A DNA stretch of 64,000 bases from Pseudoalteromonas rubra (GTDB lineage: Bacteria; Pseudomonadota; Gammaproteobacteria; Enterobacterales; Alteromonadaceae). Location of the stretch: positions 62,001-126,000 of the forward strand of contig NZ_CP045430.1 in NCBI RefSeq assembly GCF_005886805.2. Direction: 5' to 3'. The notes beneath the pieces were generated by a model. That model ran no database searches. It had not been told where the DNA came from and saw nothing but the letters and a program-made list of their open reading frames with translations. This document shows positions 8,672-17,046 of this stretch, in pieces. Position 1 is the first letter of the stretch, and each line of letters begins with the position of its first letter. A program made the position numbers and the translations under genes.

Positions 8672-9802
8672 TTATTTCGTCAGGTCATCAAAGAACTTCT
8701 TTACGCCGTCAAAGAAGCCTTGCGCCTTCGGACGATTTTTTCCTGCATCACTGCCCATGCTCTCTTCAAGCTCTTTAAGCAACTCTTTTTGTCTCTCATT
8801 AAGATTGACAGGCGTTTCGATCACGACTTTACAAATTAAGTCGCCCACAGCACCACTGCGTACCGACTTCACGCCTTTACCGCGCATACGGAACATCTTA
8901 CCAGTCTGGCTCTCTGAAGGTACTTTAAGGTTTGCACGACCATCCAGAGTCGGAACTTCAATCTCACCGCCCAAAGCCGCTGTGGTATAACTAATCGGTA
9001 CTTCACAGTAAAGATTGTTACCATCTCGAACAAAGATGGGGTGTTCTCTCACGCTCACCTGAACATACAAGTCACCTGCAGGTGCACCGTGCATGCCAGC
9101 CTCACCTTCTCCAGATAACCTGATACGATCGCCCGTATCAACACCCGCAGGGATTTTAACTGACAATGTTTTGGTTTTTTCAACGCGACCCTGACCGTGA
9201 CAGCTATCACATGGATCAGAAATAACCTGCCCACTTCCCTGACAGGTAGGACAAGTTTGCTGAACGGCAAAGAAACCTTGTCTCATCTGGACCTGGCCGG
9301 CACCATGACAGGTAGGACATGTTTTTGGTTTAGACCCAGACTTTGCGCCACTGCCATCACAAGGTTTGCAAGAGACCCAAGTCGGAACCTGGATTTCGAC
9401 TTCTTTGCCGCGTACTGCATCTTCCAGGCTCAGATCTAAACTATATCGCAGATCTGCACCGCGCTGCTGGCGTGACTGACGTCTTCCGCCACCAAAAATA
9501 TCACCGAATACGTCCCCGAAAATATCACCAAAATCAGCACCGCCGCCAAATCCACCATGGCCTGCACCACCGTTTTGTTCAAAGGCAGCATGGCCGTATT
9601 GATCATACATCTGGCGTTTTTGACTATCTGATAAGACTTCGTAGGCTTCTTTTACTTCCTTAAACTTTGCTTCCAATTCAGCATCGCCCGCAGTTCTGTC
9701 TGGGTGATACTTCATTGCAAGTCGTTTATAGGCCTTTTTAATGTCACGTTCACCGGCGTCTTTTGATACCCCAAGAACGTCGTAATAGTCTTGTTTTGAC
9801 AT
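8672..9802 (-). CDS. dnaJ: Chaperone DnaJ (Hsp40)
   Basis: The 376-residue co-chaperone stimulates DnaK ATPase and delivers unfolded clients. It has a J domain with HPD at 33-35, a Gly/Phe-rich linker rich in GGFGGG and FGDIFG, a zinc domain with four CxxCxGxG motifs ([32 protein letters not shown]), and C-terminal substrate-binding domains. The ATG at 9802 was preferred over an in-frame GTG three codons upstream because homologs start MSKQDYY. It is downstream of dnaK in the usual order, 229 bases away, and shares its heat-shock promoter or is re-initiated from the gap. Confidence 0.98.
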   Translation of the reverse strand: MSKQDYYDVLGVSKDAGERDIKKAYKRLAMKYHPDRTAGDAELEAKFKEVKEAYEVLSDSQKRQMYDQYGHAAFEQNGGAGHGGFGGGADFGDIFGDVFGDIFGGGRRQSRQQRGADLRYSLDLSLEDAVRGKEVEIQVPTWVSCKPCDGSGAKSGSKPKTCPTCHGAGQVQMRQGFFAVQQTCPTCQGSGQVISDPCDSCHGQGRVEKTKTLSVKIPAGVDTGDRIRLSGEGEAGMHGAPAGDLYVQVSVREHPIFVRDGNNLYCEVPISYTTAALGGEIEVPTLDGRANLKVPSESQTGKMFRMRGKGVKSVRSGAVGDLICKVVIETPVNLNERQKELLKELEESMGSDAGKNRPKAQGFFDGVKKFFDDLTK

Positions 9803-9992
9803 AGTTCTCACACAATTATTACTGAGCGATCAGCCATTGTGATGACCGCCTGGCGAATATTTGTTTGATTGCGCTGCTTATGAGACTTGCCAGCTCCGTT
9901 CACAATCTACTTATCGCCTAAATTTAAATACGTCAGAGCCTGCTTACCTCTGCCATTCATTAGAACTTGAAGGATAAACAGGCCCTGTTTAG

Positions 9993-10013
9993 CACCGCAG
10001 GCTAAGCCTGTGG
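9993..10013 (-). other. Imperfect hairpin in the dnaK-dnaJ spacer
   Basis: CCGCAGGCT and AGCCTGTGG form a nine-base-pair stem with one wobble pair, just after the dnaK stop. No U-tract follows. It could be a partial terminator or an mRNA processing hairpin that sets DnaK above DnaJ levels. Confidence 0.35.
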
Positions 10014-10031
10014 GCAATGATAAGTCAACAA

Positions 10032-11951
10032 TTACTTGTCGTCTTTCACTTCTTCAAACTCGGCATCTACTACATCGTCGTCAGCCTTGTTTGCTTGCTG
10101 CGCACCTGCGTCACCGCCAGCTTGTTGCGCCTGAGCTTTCGCCTGAGCAATTTCCATCAGCTTCTGAGACTTTTCTGCAAGTGCCTGAGTCTTAGCATCG
10201 ATTTCTTCTTTGCTTTCACCCTTAATGGCTGTTTCCAGCTCAGACAGTGCGGCTTCGATGGCTGTTTTGTCATCAGCTGGTAGATCATCACCTGCTTCTT
10301 CAACTTGTTTGCGAGTCGCGTGAACCATAGCATCAGCCTGGTTACGAGCGCCAACTAGCTCTTCGAACTTCTTGTCTTCTTCAGCATTCGCTTCGGCATC
10401 ACGAACCATGTTTTCAATTTCATCGTCGCTCAGACCTGAAGATGCCTGAATAGTAATCTTCTGCTCTTTACCTGTGTCTTTGTCTTTCGCAGAGACATGC
10501 AAGATACCATCCGCGTCAACGTCAAAGGTTACTTCAATCTGAGGTACACCGCGCTGTGCAGGGCGAATACCTTCCAGGTTGAACTGGCCAAGAGACTTGT
10601 TGTCACTTGAACGCTTACGCTCACCTTGCAGTACATGAATTGTTACCGCAGACTGATTGTCTTCTGCTGTTGAGAAAGTTTGAGACTTTTTAGTAGGAAT
10701 AGTCGTGTTTTTCTCAATAAGCGCAGTCATGACTTGACCCATAGTCTCAATACCCAGAGACAGAGGACAAACGTCAAGCAGAAGTACGTCTTTCACGTCA
10801 CCGGCAAGTACACCACCTTGAACCGCAGCACCAACCGCTACCGCTTCATCAGGGTTTACGTCCTTACGAGGCTCTTTGCCAAAGAACTCTGCTACTTGCT
10901 TCTGCACTAGTGGCATACGTGTCTGACCACCCACCAGGATGATATCATTTACATCGCTTACAGACAGATCTGCATCAGCGAGTGCACGCTTTAGCGGCTC
11001 GATAGACTGTGCAACCAGGTCTTCAACCAGAGACTCAAGCTTTGCACGAGTCAACTTCACGTTCATGTGCTTAGGACCTGTTGCGTCAGCAGTTACGTAA
11101 GGCAGGTTTACCTCAGTTTGCTGTGCAGATGAAAGCTCGATTTTCGCTTTTTCTGCAGCTTCCTTCACACGCTGCATTGCCAGCGGGTCAGTTTTCAGGT
11201 CAATGCCCTGGTCTTTCTTGAATTCAGCAACCAGGTAGTTGATTACGCGGTTATCGAAGTCTTCGCCACCAAGGTGTGTATCACCATTAGTCGCCAGTAC
11301 TTCAAACGTGTGCTCACCTTCTACTTCGTCGATTTCGATGATCGAAATGTCGAATGTACCACCGCCCAGGTCATAAACAGCAACAACATTGTCGCCTTGT
11401 TTCTTGTCCATACCGTAGGCAAGTGCCGCAGCTGTTGGCTCGTTGATAATACGTTTTACGTCCAGACCAGCAATACGACCTGCGTCTTTTGTCGCTTGAC
11501 GCTGTGAATCGTTGAAGTATGCAGGAACAGTAATAACGGCTTCTGTTACTTCTTCACCAAGGAAATCCTCGGCTGTCTTTTTCATCTTTTTCAGGACTTC
11601 AGCAGAGATCTGAGGTGCAGCACGCTTTTCGCCACGTACTTCAACCCAGGCATCACCGTTGTCTGCTTTAGCAATCTTAAATGGCATAATGCTGATGTCA
11701 CGCTGAACTTCTTCATCTTCAAAACGACGGCCAATCAGACGCTTGATTGCATACAATGTGTTTTGAGGGTTAGTCACAGCCTGACGTTTTGCCGGTTGAC
11801 CTACTAACGTTTCGCCCTCTTCGGTAAATGCAATAACCGATGGCGTTGTGCGATCCCCTTCAGCGTTTTCGATAACGCGTGTCTTATCACCATCAAGTAC
11901 CGCTACGCAAGAGTTAGTAGTACCTAAATCGATTCCAATAATTTTACCCAT
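10032..11951 (-). CDS. dnaK: Chaperone DnaK (Hsp70)
   Basis: The 639-residue Hsp70 couples ATP hydrolysis to client binding with DnaJ and GrpE. Signatures are [13 protein letters not shown] (phosphate 1), '[14 protein letters not shown]' (phosphate 2), the '[10 protein letters not shown]' adenosine motif, the [11 protein letters not shown] linker region and a C-terminal lid ending in EEVKDDK. The ATG at 11951 has GGAGAAG eight bases upstream, better than the longer reading frame. A sigma-32-type promoter lies 50 bases upstream. grpE is not in the window. Confidence 0.99.
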   Translation of the reverse strand: MGKIIGIDLGTTNSCVAVLDGDKTRVIENAEGDRTTPSVIAFTEEGETLVGQPAKRQAVTNPQNTLYAIKRLIGRRFEDEEVQRDISIMPFKIAKADNGDAWVEVRGEKRAAPQISAEVLKKMKKTAEDFLGEEVTEAVITVPAYFNDSQRQATKDAGRIAGLDVKRIINEPTAAALAYGMDKKQGDNVVAVYDLGGGTFDISIIEIDEVEGEHTFEVLATNGDTHLGGEDFDNRVINYLVAEFKKDQGIDLKTDPLAMQRVKEAAEKAKIELSSAQQTEVNLPYVTADATGPKHMNVKLTRAKLESLVEDLVAQSIEPLKRALADADLSVSDVNDIILVGGQTRMPLVQKQVAEFFGKEPRKDVNPDEAVAVGAAVQGGVLAGDVKDVLLLDVCPLSLGIETMGQVMTALIEKNTTIPTKKSQTFSTAEDNQSAVTIHVLQGERKRSSDNKSLGQFNLEGIRPAQRGVPQIEVTFDVDADGILHVSAKDKDTGKEQKITIQASSGLSDDEIENMVRDAEANAEEDKKFEELVGARNQADAMVHATRKQVEEAGDDLPADDKTAIEAALSELETAIKGESKEEIDAKTQALAEKSQKLMEIAQAKAQAQQAGGDAGAQQANKADDDVVDAEFEEVKDDK

Positions 11952-12000
11952 GTGAATCTTCTCCGACTTCAAAAATTCGTTGTTCTGTTAGATGACTTGA

Positions 12001-12029
12001 TAAATAGGGGCGGCAATTTGTAATTCAAG
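12001..12029 (-). promoter_or_regulatory. Sigma-32 heat-shock promoter of dnaKJ
   Basis: On the minus strand, CTTGAA (12029-12024) is followed by a 13-base spacer and CCCCTATTTA (12010-12001). These match the sigma-32 consensus in sequence and spacing. The dnaK start codon is 50 bases downstream. Confidence 0.9.
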
Positions 12030-12168
12030 CGTCTCAACAAAAAAAAAGTGGTTTTTTTTGAAATTTTTTTGCCATGCCGTTTTTTTCATCAAAAATCAGC
12101 GAAATTTGACTTTTAACTTCTGGTATGACCAGATAAGAGACACTAAAGACCAATCAAAAGTAAATGCA

Positions 12169-12975
12169 ATGACATTTGACCAACTCATCTCCCTGCCTGA
12201 GCTAAAACACGCTCAGGCGCAACTTCCATCATTACCTGCAAGCTGGGGACAAGGTAGAACCGTATTTGGCGGCCTTTCAGCTGCTTTGATGTTACAAAAC
12301 ATGTTAAATCAACTTGACGATCAAAATAGACGTCTGCTTTCTTTCAATTGCAATTTTGTCGGCCCACTTTTGAGCGAAACGCCATTTGAACTCAATACTC
12401 AGCTATTGCGTGCCGGTAAGAATGCAACTCAGATGCAAACCACCATTACTCAGAATGACCAGGTTTGCCTTGTTGCACTCGCCTGCTTTGGTAAACCGCG
12501 CACATCTGCTATCACAGTCCGTGCACAAGACGAAAGTACACTGAAAGAAATTAATGACAAACAAACGCTGCCATATATTGAAGGTGTAATGCCGGCTTTT
12601 ATTCAACACATCGATCTGAATCTGCAACAAGGTGCCTTGCCGTTTAGTAATGCCAGTTCCAGTCATATAGGTGGTTGGATGAAATTCAAAGCGCCTGCAC
12701 AGCCGCATTTGTCTGTACTCCACCTACTTGCACTTGCAGATGCCTGGCCTCCGACTCTGCTGCAACTATGCAAAGGCCCTACACCCGCAAGCAGTATGTC
12801 CTGGTACGTTGAGTTCTTAGATGATGTTGAATTACCGGGCACTGAATGGTTCGCAATGGAGGCTGTTACGCATCAGGCAGAACATGGCTATGCCATAGAA
12901 GATGCTAAGTTATTCTCACAAGATGGAAAGTTACTGGCATTGAGCAGACAGACGGTAGCGGTATTTGACAGTTGA
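12169..12975 (+). CDS. Acyl-CoA thioesterase-like protein (double hotdog, TesB-like)
   Basis: The 268-residue protein looks like a thioesterase-superfamily member with two hotdog halves. Signs are 'WGQGRTVFGGLSAALML' at the N-terminus, where the Gly-rich turn starts the long hotdog helix, 'SFNCNFVGPLLSETPFE', and the second helix 'LHLLALADAWPPTLLQL'. The open frame extends 37 codons upstream, but that part overlaps the divergent promoter region and looks non-coding, so ATG 12169 was chosen. It probably hydrolyses acyl-CoA in the cytoplasm; chain length is unknown. Confidence 0.75.
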   Translation: MTFDQLISLPELKHAQAQLPSLPASWGQGRTVFGGLSAALMLQNMLNQLDDQNRRLLSFNCNFVGPLLSETPFELNTQLLRAGKNATQMQTTITQNDQVCLVALACFGKPRTSAITVRAQDESTLKEINDKQTLPYIEGVMPAFIQHIDLNLQQGALPFSNASSSHIGGWMKFKAPAQPHLSVLHLLALADAWPPTLLQLCKGPTPASSMSWYVEFLDDVELPGTEWFAMEAVTHQAEHGYAIEDAKLFSQDGKLLALSRQTVAVFDS

Positions 12976-13034
12976 TTAAAGCCACTAAGTCACTCACACT
13001 ATATGTAGGAGTTAACATAAGTATTGGTTAAACT

Positions 13035-14243
13035 GTGATAGTCGCCTGTCAGCATTGTGATTTTTTAGTGTCCATTCAAGATCTGGGCGAACAGCAAAGG
13101 GCTGTTTGCCCGCATTGCGGTAATGTACTGGCAACCACCCAGCGCAACTACGCACAATGGATAGCTGCATTTAGTCTTTCCTCAATTATCTTTCTGTTAT
13201 TAAGCCTGCAACCACATTTTATTTCCTATGCGCAACATGGCCTAAAGCAAACCATTAGCTTAATGGCAGCGATCATGCAGCTTGCCGAACACTATAGTGT
13301 GTTCCTGGCGGTGCTGCTGAGCACCAGCATCGTTATTTTACCATTCATTGCCAGCACGCTTATTCTTTTGGTGCATACGCCTTTATGGCAAAAAATGAAC
13401 CCGCATAATGCCCGAGTCATTGCAAAATTTATAATGGCGCTAAGGCCACTCAATTTGGCCGATATCTTTTTGGTTGCTGTATTAATTAGTGCATTTAAGC
13501 TTACTGCGTTCGCAGAGATTGAAGTTGGACTTGGTTTTTGGGCGTATATTCTATTCGTATTATGTTTTATTGAGACTTTGTCTTTATTGAGCCAACATCA
13601 ACTCTGGCAACTTCAGCAAGCACATTTTACCCCTTCAATTGAGCATTGTGCCAAGCGTGCTAGTACACAAAGCCTCAAACAATGCCATGTCTGTCAGCAG
13701 ATCAGTCGCAGTGCTCACTGCCCGCGCTGCAAGGCAAAATTACGTTACCGTAAAGACAATTCTGTCGCGCGTAGCGCAGCCTGGATGATTACTTCGCTGA
13801 TATTTATGGTACCAGCCTTATCCTTTCCAATTATGGACACGATCAATCTGGGATTACATACACCGGCAACCATTTATGGTGGTGTAGAGGTACTTTGGAA
13901 AAATGGCTCATATCCAATCGCTATTGTGATTTTCATAGCAAGTATCTGTATACCACTGATAAAGGCAGGTACATTGTTCTATTTACTCTACCGCGTTAGC
14001 TACCCGACTAACCCAAAAGTGGCAGCTAAATTCTACCGGGCCCTCGAAGCGGTTGGTAAATGGTCAATGATAGACGTTTTCGTCGTGATCCTCTTGGTTT
14101 CTCTCGTACAGCTTGGTACTGTACTGAGCGTGGAGCCACAGCCAGGCATCGTCTTTTTTACCGCCATGGTTATTTGCCAAATCTTTGCTGTGAACAATTT
14201 TGACCCTCGTTTACTTTGGGACTCTTTAAATAAACATGAATAA
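13035..14243 (+). CDS. pqiA: PqiA-family inner-membrane protein
   Basis: The 402-residue protein has two repeats. Each has a Cys4 zinc-ribbon (CQHC...CPHC near the N-terminus, CHVC...CPRC in the middle) followed by four membrane helices, exactly the PqiA/YebS plan. It is the membrane partner of the MCE protein PqiB in a lipid-transport bridge across the envelope. The start is a GTG at 13035: an in-frame TAA lies just upstream at 13029, and the nearest good ribosome-binding site (AGGAG near 13007) is too far away, so initiation looks weak. It overlaps pqiB by eight bases. Confidence 0.92.
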   Translation: MIVACQHCDFLVSIQDLGEQQRAVCPHCGNVLATTQRNYAQWIAAFSLSSIIFLLLSLQPHFISYAQHGLKQTISLMAAIMQLAEHYSVFLAVLLSTSIVILPFIASTLILLVHTPLWQKMNPHNARVIAKFIMALRPLNLADIFLVAVLISAFKLTAFAEIEVGLGFWAYILFVLCFIETLSLLSQHQLWQLQQAHFTPSIEHCAKRASTQSLKQCHVCQQISRSAHCPRCKAKLRYRKDNSVARSAAWMITSLIFMVPALSFPIMDTINLGLHTPATIYGGVEVLWKNGSYPIAIVIFIASICIPLIKAGTLFYLLYRVSYPTNPKVAAKFYRALEAVGKWSMIDVFVVILLVSLVQLGTVLSVEPQPGIVFFTAMVICQIFAVNNFDPRLLWDSLNKHE

Positions 14244-15894
14244 AGAAGCGCATATCGAGCCCAAGCCCAGGCTTTCCGTTATCTGGGTAGTCCCCTTGCT
14301 GGCTGTTTTGATAACGGGCTGGATGCTTTATCAGCATCAACAAAACAAAGGCCATCAAGTTTACATCAAGATGAAAAGTGCCGATGGTATCATTGCTGGC
14401 AAGACGGAGATAAGAGTCCGCAGTGTTAAAGTTGGTGTGGTTGAATCACTTCGTCTGCAAGTAGAGCAGAAAGCCGTTGTTGCCACTGTGCGTATCGAAA
14501 AGCATTATGATAATTTGCTCACAGAAGACGCTAAGTTTTGGATAGTGAAACCACGTATTGATCAATCTGGAATAAGCGGACTTAACACCTTATTATCTGG
14601 TGTATATATCGAGTTGCTGCCGGGAGAAAGTAAGCAGCGCACCAGTCTATATACGCTCCAGGAGCAGCCAGCTCTTATCTCGACAGACATTGAAGGTGTG
14701 CGTTTCCAGCTCAGCTCAACCAGTGGCGAAGTGCTGGATGTGGGCACCGGGATCTTTTTCCGTAATTATCATGTGGGGCAGATTGAGAGCTCAGTGTTTA
14801 ATACCGACTCTTTACAAATGGAGTACGGGGTGTTCATTCACTCTCCCTACGACCGCCTAATCACTCATAATGCGATTTTCTGGATCAATTCAGGGGTAGA
14901 GCTTTCGCTGACTAGTGAGGGCATTAACCTCAATACAGGTTCACTCGCAAAGATGATTAAAGGCGGAATATCTGTAGATTATCCACCTGGGCAAGACGGC
15001 ACAGAGGTTGCTCAGGAAGGCAGAGCATTTACGCTGCATCAAAATTTCGCGGTTGCATTGGAGCGTCGCTTTGATTTGTTTGATCACTATTTGGTTGAAT
15101 TTGAACAATCAATTCGGGGATTAAAACCCGGTGCACCGGTTGAGTATCGGGGTATGCGTATCGGGACCGTTGAGCAAGTCCCAGCAAGGCTCGAGCAAAA
15201 TGGACAGCCACTTTACTTTCAACAGGGCAACACGTCTATTCCTGTACTTATCAAAATTGAGTACGGACGCATTTATGAAGTCGATGCCAAAGCCAAACAA
15301 TATTGGCAGGAAAATATAGAACAATGGATTAAAAATGGCCTAAGGGCGTCACTAAAAAGTGGTAATATTTTAACAGGTGCGGTATATATAGAGCTAGATT
15401 TTTACAATTCAACCCCTCCAACCAGCTTAGGGATGAATTTCGCGTACCCGGTGTTGCCGAGTGTACCGAGTGGATTTACAGCTTTATCAGAGCAAGTTAT
15501 GGCTTTGTTGAACAAACTCAACAAACTGCCACTAGATAACTCGCTCAATGAAGCACAACAAACGATGCAGGCGTTCACAGCACTGGCAGAAGAAACGCAG
15601 GCACTGGTAAATAGTTTCAACACAACGAAAGTATCTGAAAAAGTGGAAAAAAATCTAACACAATTACAGGGAACGCTGGCACAACTCACTGCCAGCCTCA
15701 AACAATTTGAGCAAACACTAAACAACTACCAGAAAGGCTCAGGTATGGTCGAGCAACTGACAGATACTCTGCAAGAACTTGAAAGCCTTAGTAACTCGCT
15801 CAAGCCTGTGTCGAAAGGCCTAAATGAACAGCCTAATATGCTGCTGTTCGATAAAGAGACTTTGGCAGATCCTGAACCCAGGAAGCAGCGCTAA
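14236..15894 (+). CDS. pqiB: PqiB-family MCE protein
   Basis: The 552-residue periplasm-spanning protein has one N-terminal membrane helix (VIWVVPLLAVLITGWMLY), then three MCE/MlaD domains. The first opens 'HQVYIKMKSADGIIAGKTEIRVRSVKVGVV' in style, and the third contains 'FEQSIRGLKPGAPVEYRG'. A long C-terminal coiled-coil region (about 415-535) has repeated Leu/Gln heptads. E. coli PqiB (546 residues) has the same three-ring and needle layout and forms a hydrophobic tunnel for lipids. It overlaps both pqiA and pqiC, so the three form one operon. Confidence 0.94.
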   Translation: MNKEAHIEPKPRLSVIWVVPLLAVLITGWMLYQHQQNKGHQVYIKMKSADGIIAGKTEIRVRSVKVGVVESLRLQVEQKAVVATVRIEKHYDNLLTEDAKFWIVKPRIDQSGISGLNTLLSGVYIELLPGESKQRTSLYTLQEQPALISTDIEGVRFQLSSTSGEVLDVGTGIFFRNYHVGQIESSVFNTDSLQMEYGVFIHSPYDRLITHNAIFWINSGVELSLTSEGINLNTGSLAKMIKGGISVDYPPGQDGTEVAQEGRAFTLHQNFAVALERRFDLFDHYLVEFEQSIRGLKPGAPVEYRGMRIGTVEQVPARLEQNGQPLYFQQGNTSIPVLIKIEYGRIYEVDAKAKQYWQENIEQWIKNGLRASLKSGNILTGAVYIELDFYNSTPPTSLGMNFAYPVLPSVPSGFTALSEQVMALLNKLNKLPLDNSLNEAQQTMQAFTALAEETQALVNSFNTTKVSEKVEKNLTQLQGTLAQLTASLKQFEQTLNNYQKGSGMVEQLTDTLQELESLSNSLKPVSKGLNEQPNMLLFDKETLADPEPRKQR

Positions 15895-16493
15895 TGAGAG
15901 CGGTTATTGCGCTGCTGGCAATCATACTGACAGGCTGTGCGGGATCAGACCCAGCTCAATATCAGTACTACCGCTTTGATTCAGCGCTCGATACAAAGGA
16001 AAGCCCCCGCATTGGTGCCCCCAGAGTATACGTCGATGAGGTCAACATTGTTGGGGTTGCCGACCAGCAAGCACTGGTCCAGTATACTTCAGAGCATACT
16101 GTTCACATTGCTAACTATCATTATTGGGCAGAACACCCGAAGCTAATACTGACCAAAGAAACACTCAAGCATCTCGAAGGTAAAGGCTTGTCGCCCGTAC
16201 TCTCTGCCCATGCCAGTGATTTCAATACTGGTGATTTCAGATTGCTTATTGAAGTCTCAGATCTGGCCGGTCATTACCAGCAAGGCGCCATTTTGAGAGG
16301 TGCCTGGCACCTATATCAAACAAGTGATAATGGAACCAGGCTGATCCGTGTTAAACACTTTGACTATCAATCAGCGCTCTCGCAAGATGGCTTCACGGCT
16401 CTGATAAGCGCTCACCAGGCTAACTGGCAGCTTTTGATGGCACAACTGCACGCTGAAATCGGGTCAGGGGATATTATCTCTCCAGCAGATTAA
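15894..16493 (+). CDS. pqiC: PqiC-family outer-membrane lipoprotein (ABC-type transport auxiliary)
   Basis: The 199-residue lipoprotein has lipobox LTGC with Cys15 as the lipidation site. The body contains the DUF330/PqiC features YYRFDSAL, 'GAPRVYVDEVNIVG' and 'LIEVSDLAGHY'. PqiC forms the outer-membrane ring that docks with PqiB. The start codon overlaps the pqiB stop by one base. The last 20 bases overlap the convergent acetyltransferase gene. Confidence 0.9.
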   Translation: MRAVIALLAIILTGCAGSDPAQYQYYRFDSALDTKESPRIGAPRVYVDEVNIVGVADQQALVQYTSEHTVHIANYHYWAEHPKLILTKETLKHLEGKGLSPVLSAHASDFNTGDFRLLIEVSDLAGHYQQGAILRGAWHLYQTSDNGTRLIRVKHFDYQSALSQDGFTALISAHQANWQLLMAQLHAEIGSGDIISPAD

Positions 16494-16992
16494 CGTATAA
16501 GTTAGTCTGCGCCATACCCGGCACAAGCTCAAACCGGCCAACCAAAACAAAGTTGAGCTTTGCTAACAGCTTGTTACTCGCCGTATTTTCAGGGGTTGTA
16601 ATAGCTCCGAGCGCCTTATACTTGCCACACTTATGAACAAATGACAGTAATGCCGCTGCCGCTTCGAAAGCATACCCTTTCCCACAATACCGATCGAGAA
16701 AAGCGTATCCCAGATCAGGAAACTCCAGATAAGGCCGCTGATAGAGACCGCAAATACCAATCGCAGTTCCGTCATTTAGCGCGACAATGTAGGGGCTTGG
16801 CGCTGCCAGGTCGTATGGTGTAAAAAAAGCACTTTCAATATACTTTTGTGCATCGGACAAGGTTCGGATCTCTTTATCCGCAACGTTATCGATAAAGCTC
16901 CGTTGGTTAAGCAGTTCAAAAATCAACTCCGCGTCTGCGATTTGAGCTCTGCGAATAATTAACCGCTCTGTGCGCGTTACTATGTCTGACAT
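16474..16992 (-). CDS. GNAT-family N-acetyltransferase (RimJ/RimL-like)
   Basis: The 172-residue protein has the RimJ/RimL pattern: 'TERLIIRRAQIADAELIFELLN', the substrate strand IGICGLYQRPYLEFPDLGYAFL, the acetyl-CoA-binding helix 'RYCGKGYAFEAAAALL' and 'TTPENTASNKLLAKLNFVLVG'. It transfers acetyl groups to a protein N-terminus or small molecule. The target is unknown. It is convergent with pqiC and their ends overlap. Confidence 0.88.
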   Translation of the reverse strand: MSDIVTRTERLIIRRAQIADAELIFELLNQRSFIDNVADKEIRTLSDAQKYIESAFFTPYDLAAPSPYIVALNDGTAIGICGLYQRPYLEFPDLGYAFLDRYCGKGYAFEAAAALLSFVHKCGKYKALGAITTPENTASNKLLAKLNFVLVGRFELVPGMAQTNLYVNLLER

Positions 16993-17012
16993 AACAGTGG
17001 ATCCTCGAGAAA

Positions 17013-17031
17013 GCGGGACAACTTGTCCCGC
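17013..17031 (-). terminator. Hairpin terminator after the M16 peptidase gene
   Basis: GCGGGACAA and TTGTCCCGC form a nine-base inverted repeat with a tight loop, 16 bases after the stop. Only a short TTT follows on the minus strand, so strength is uncertain. It also lies in the leader of the acetyltransferase gene. Confidence 0.5.
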
Positions 17032-17046
17032 AAACGTTATGGCCGT

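Noticed and set aside
12058..12168. N-terminal extension of the thioesterase-like gene
   Set aside because: The 37 extra codons start next to the dnaK promoter, have an unusual Phe/Lys-rich composition, and the ATG at 12169 fits the family start.
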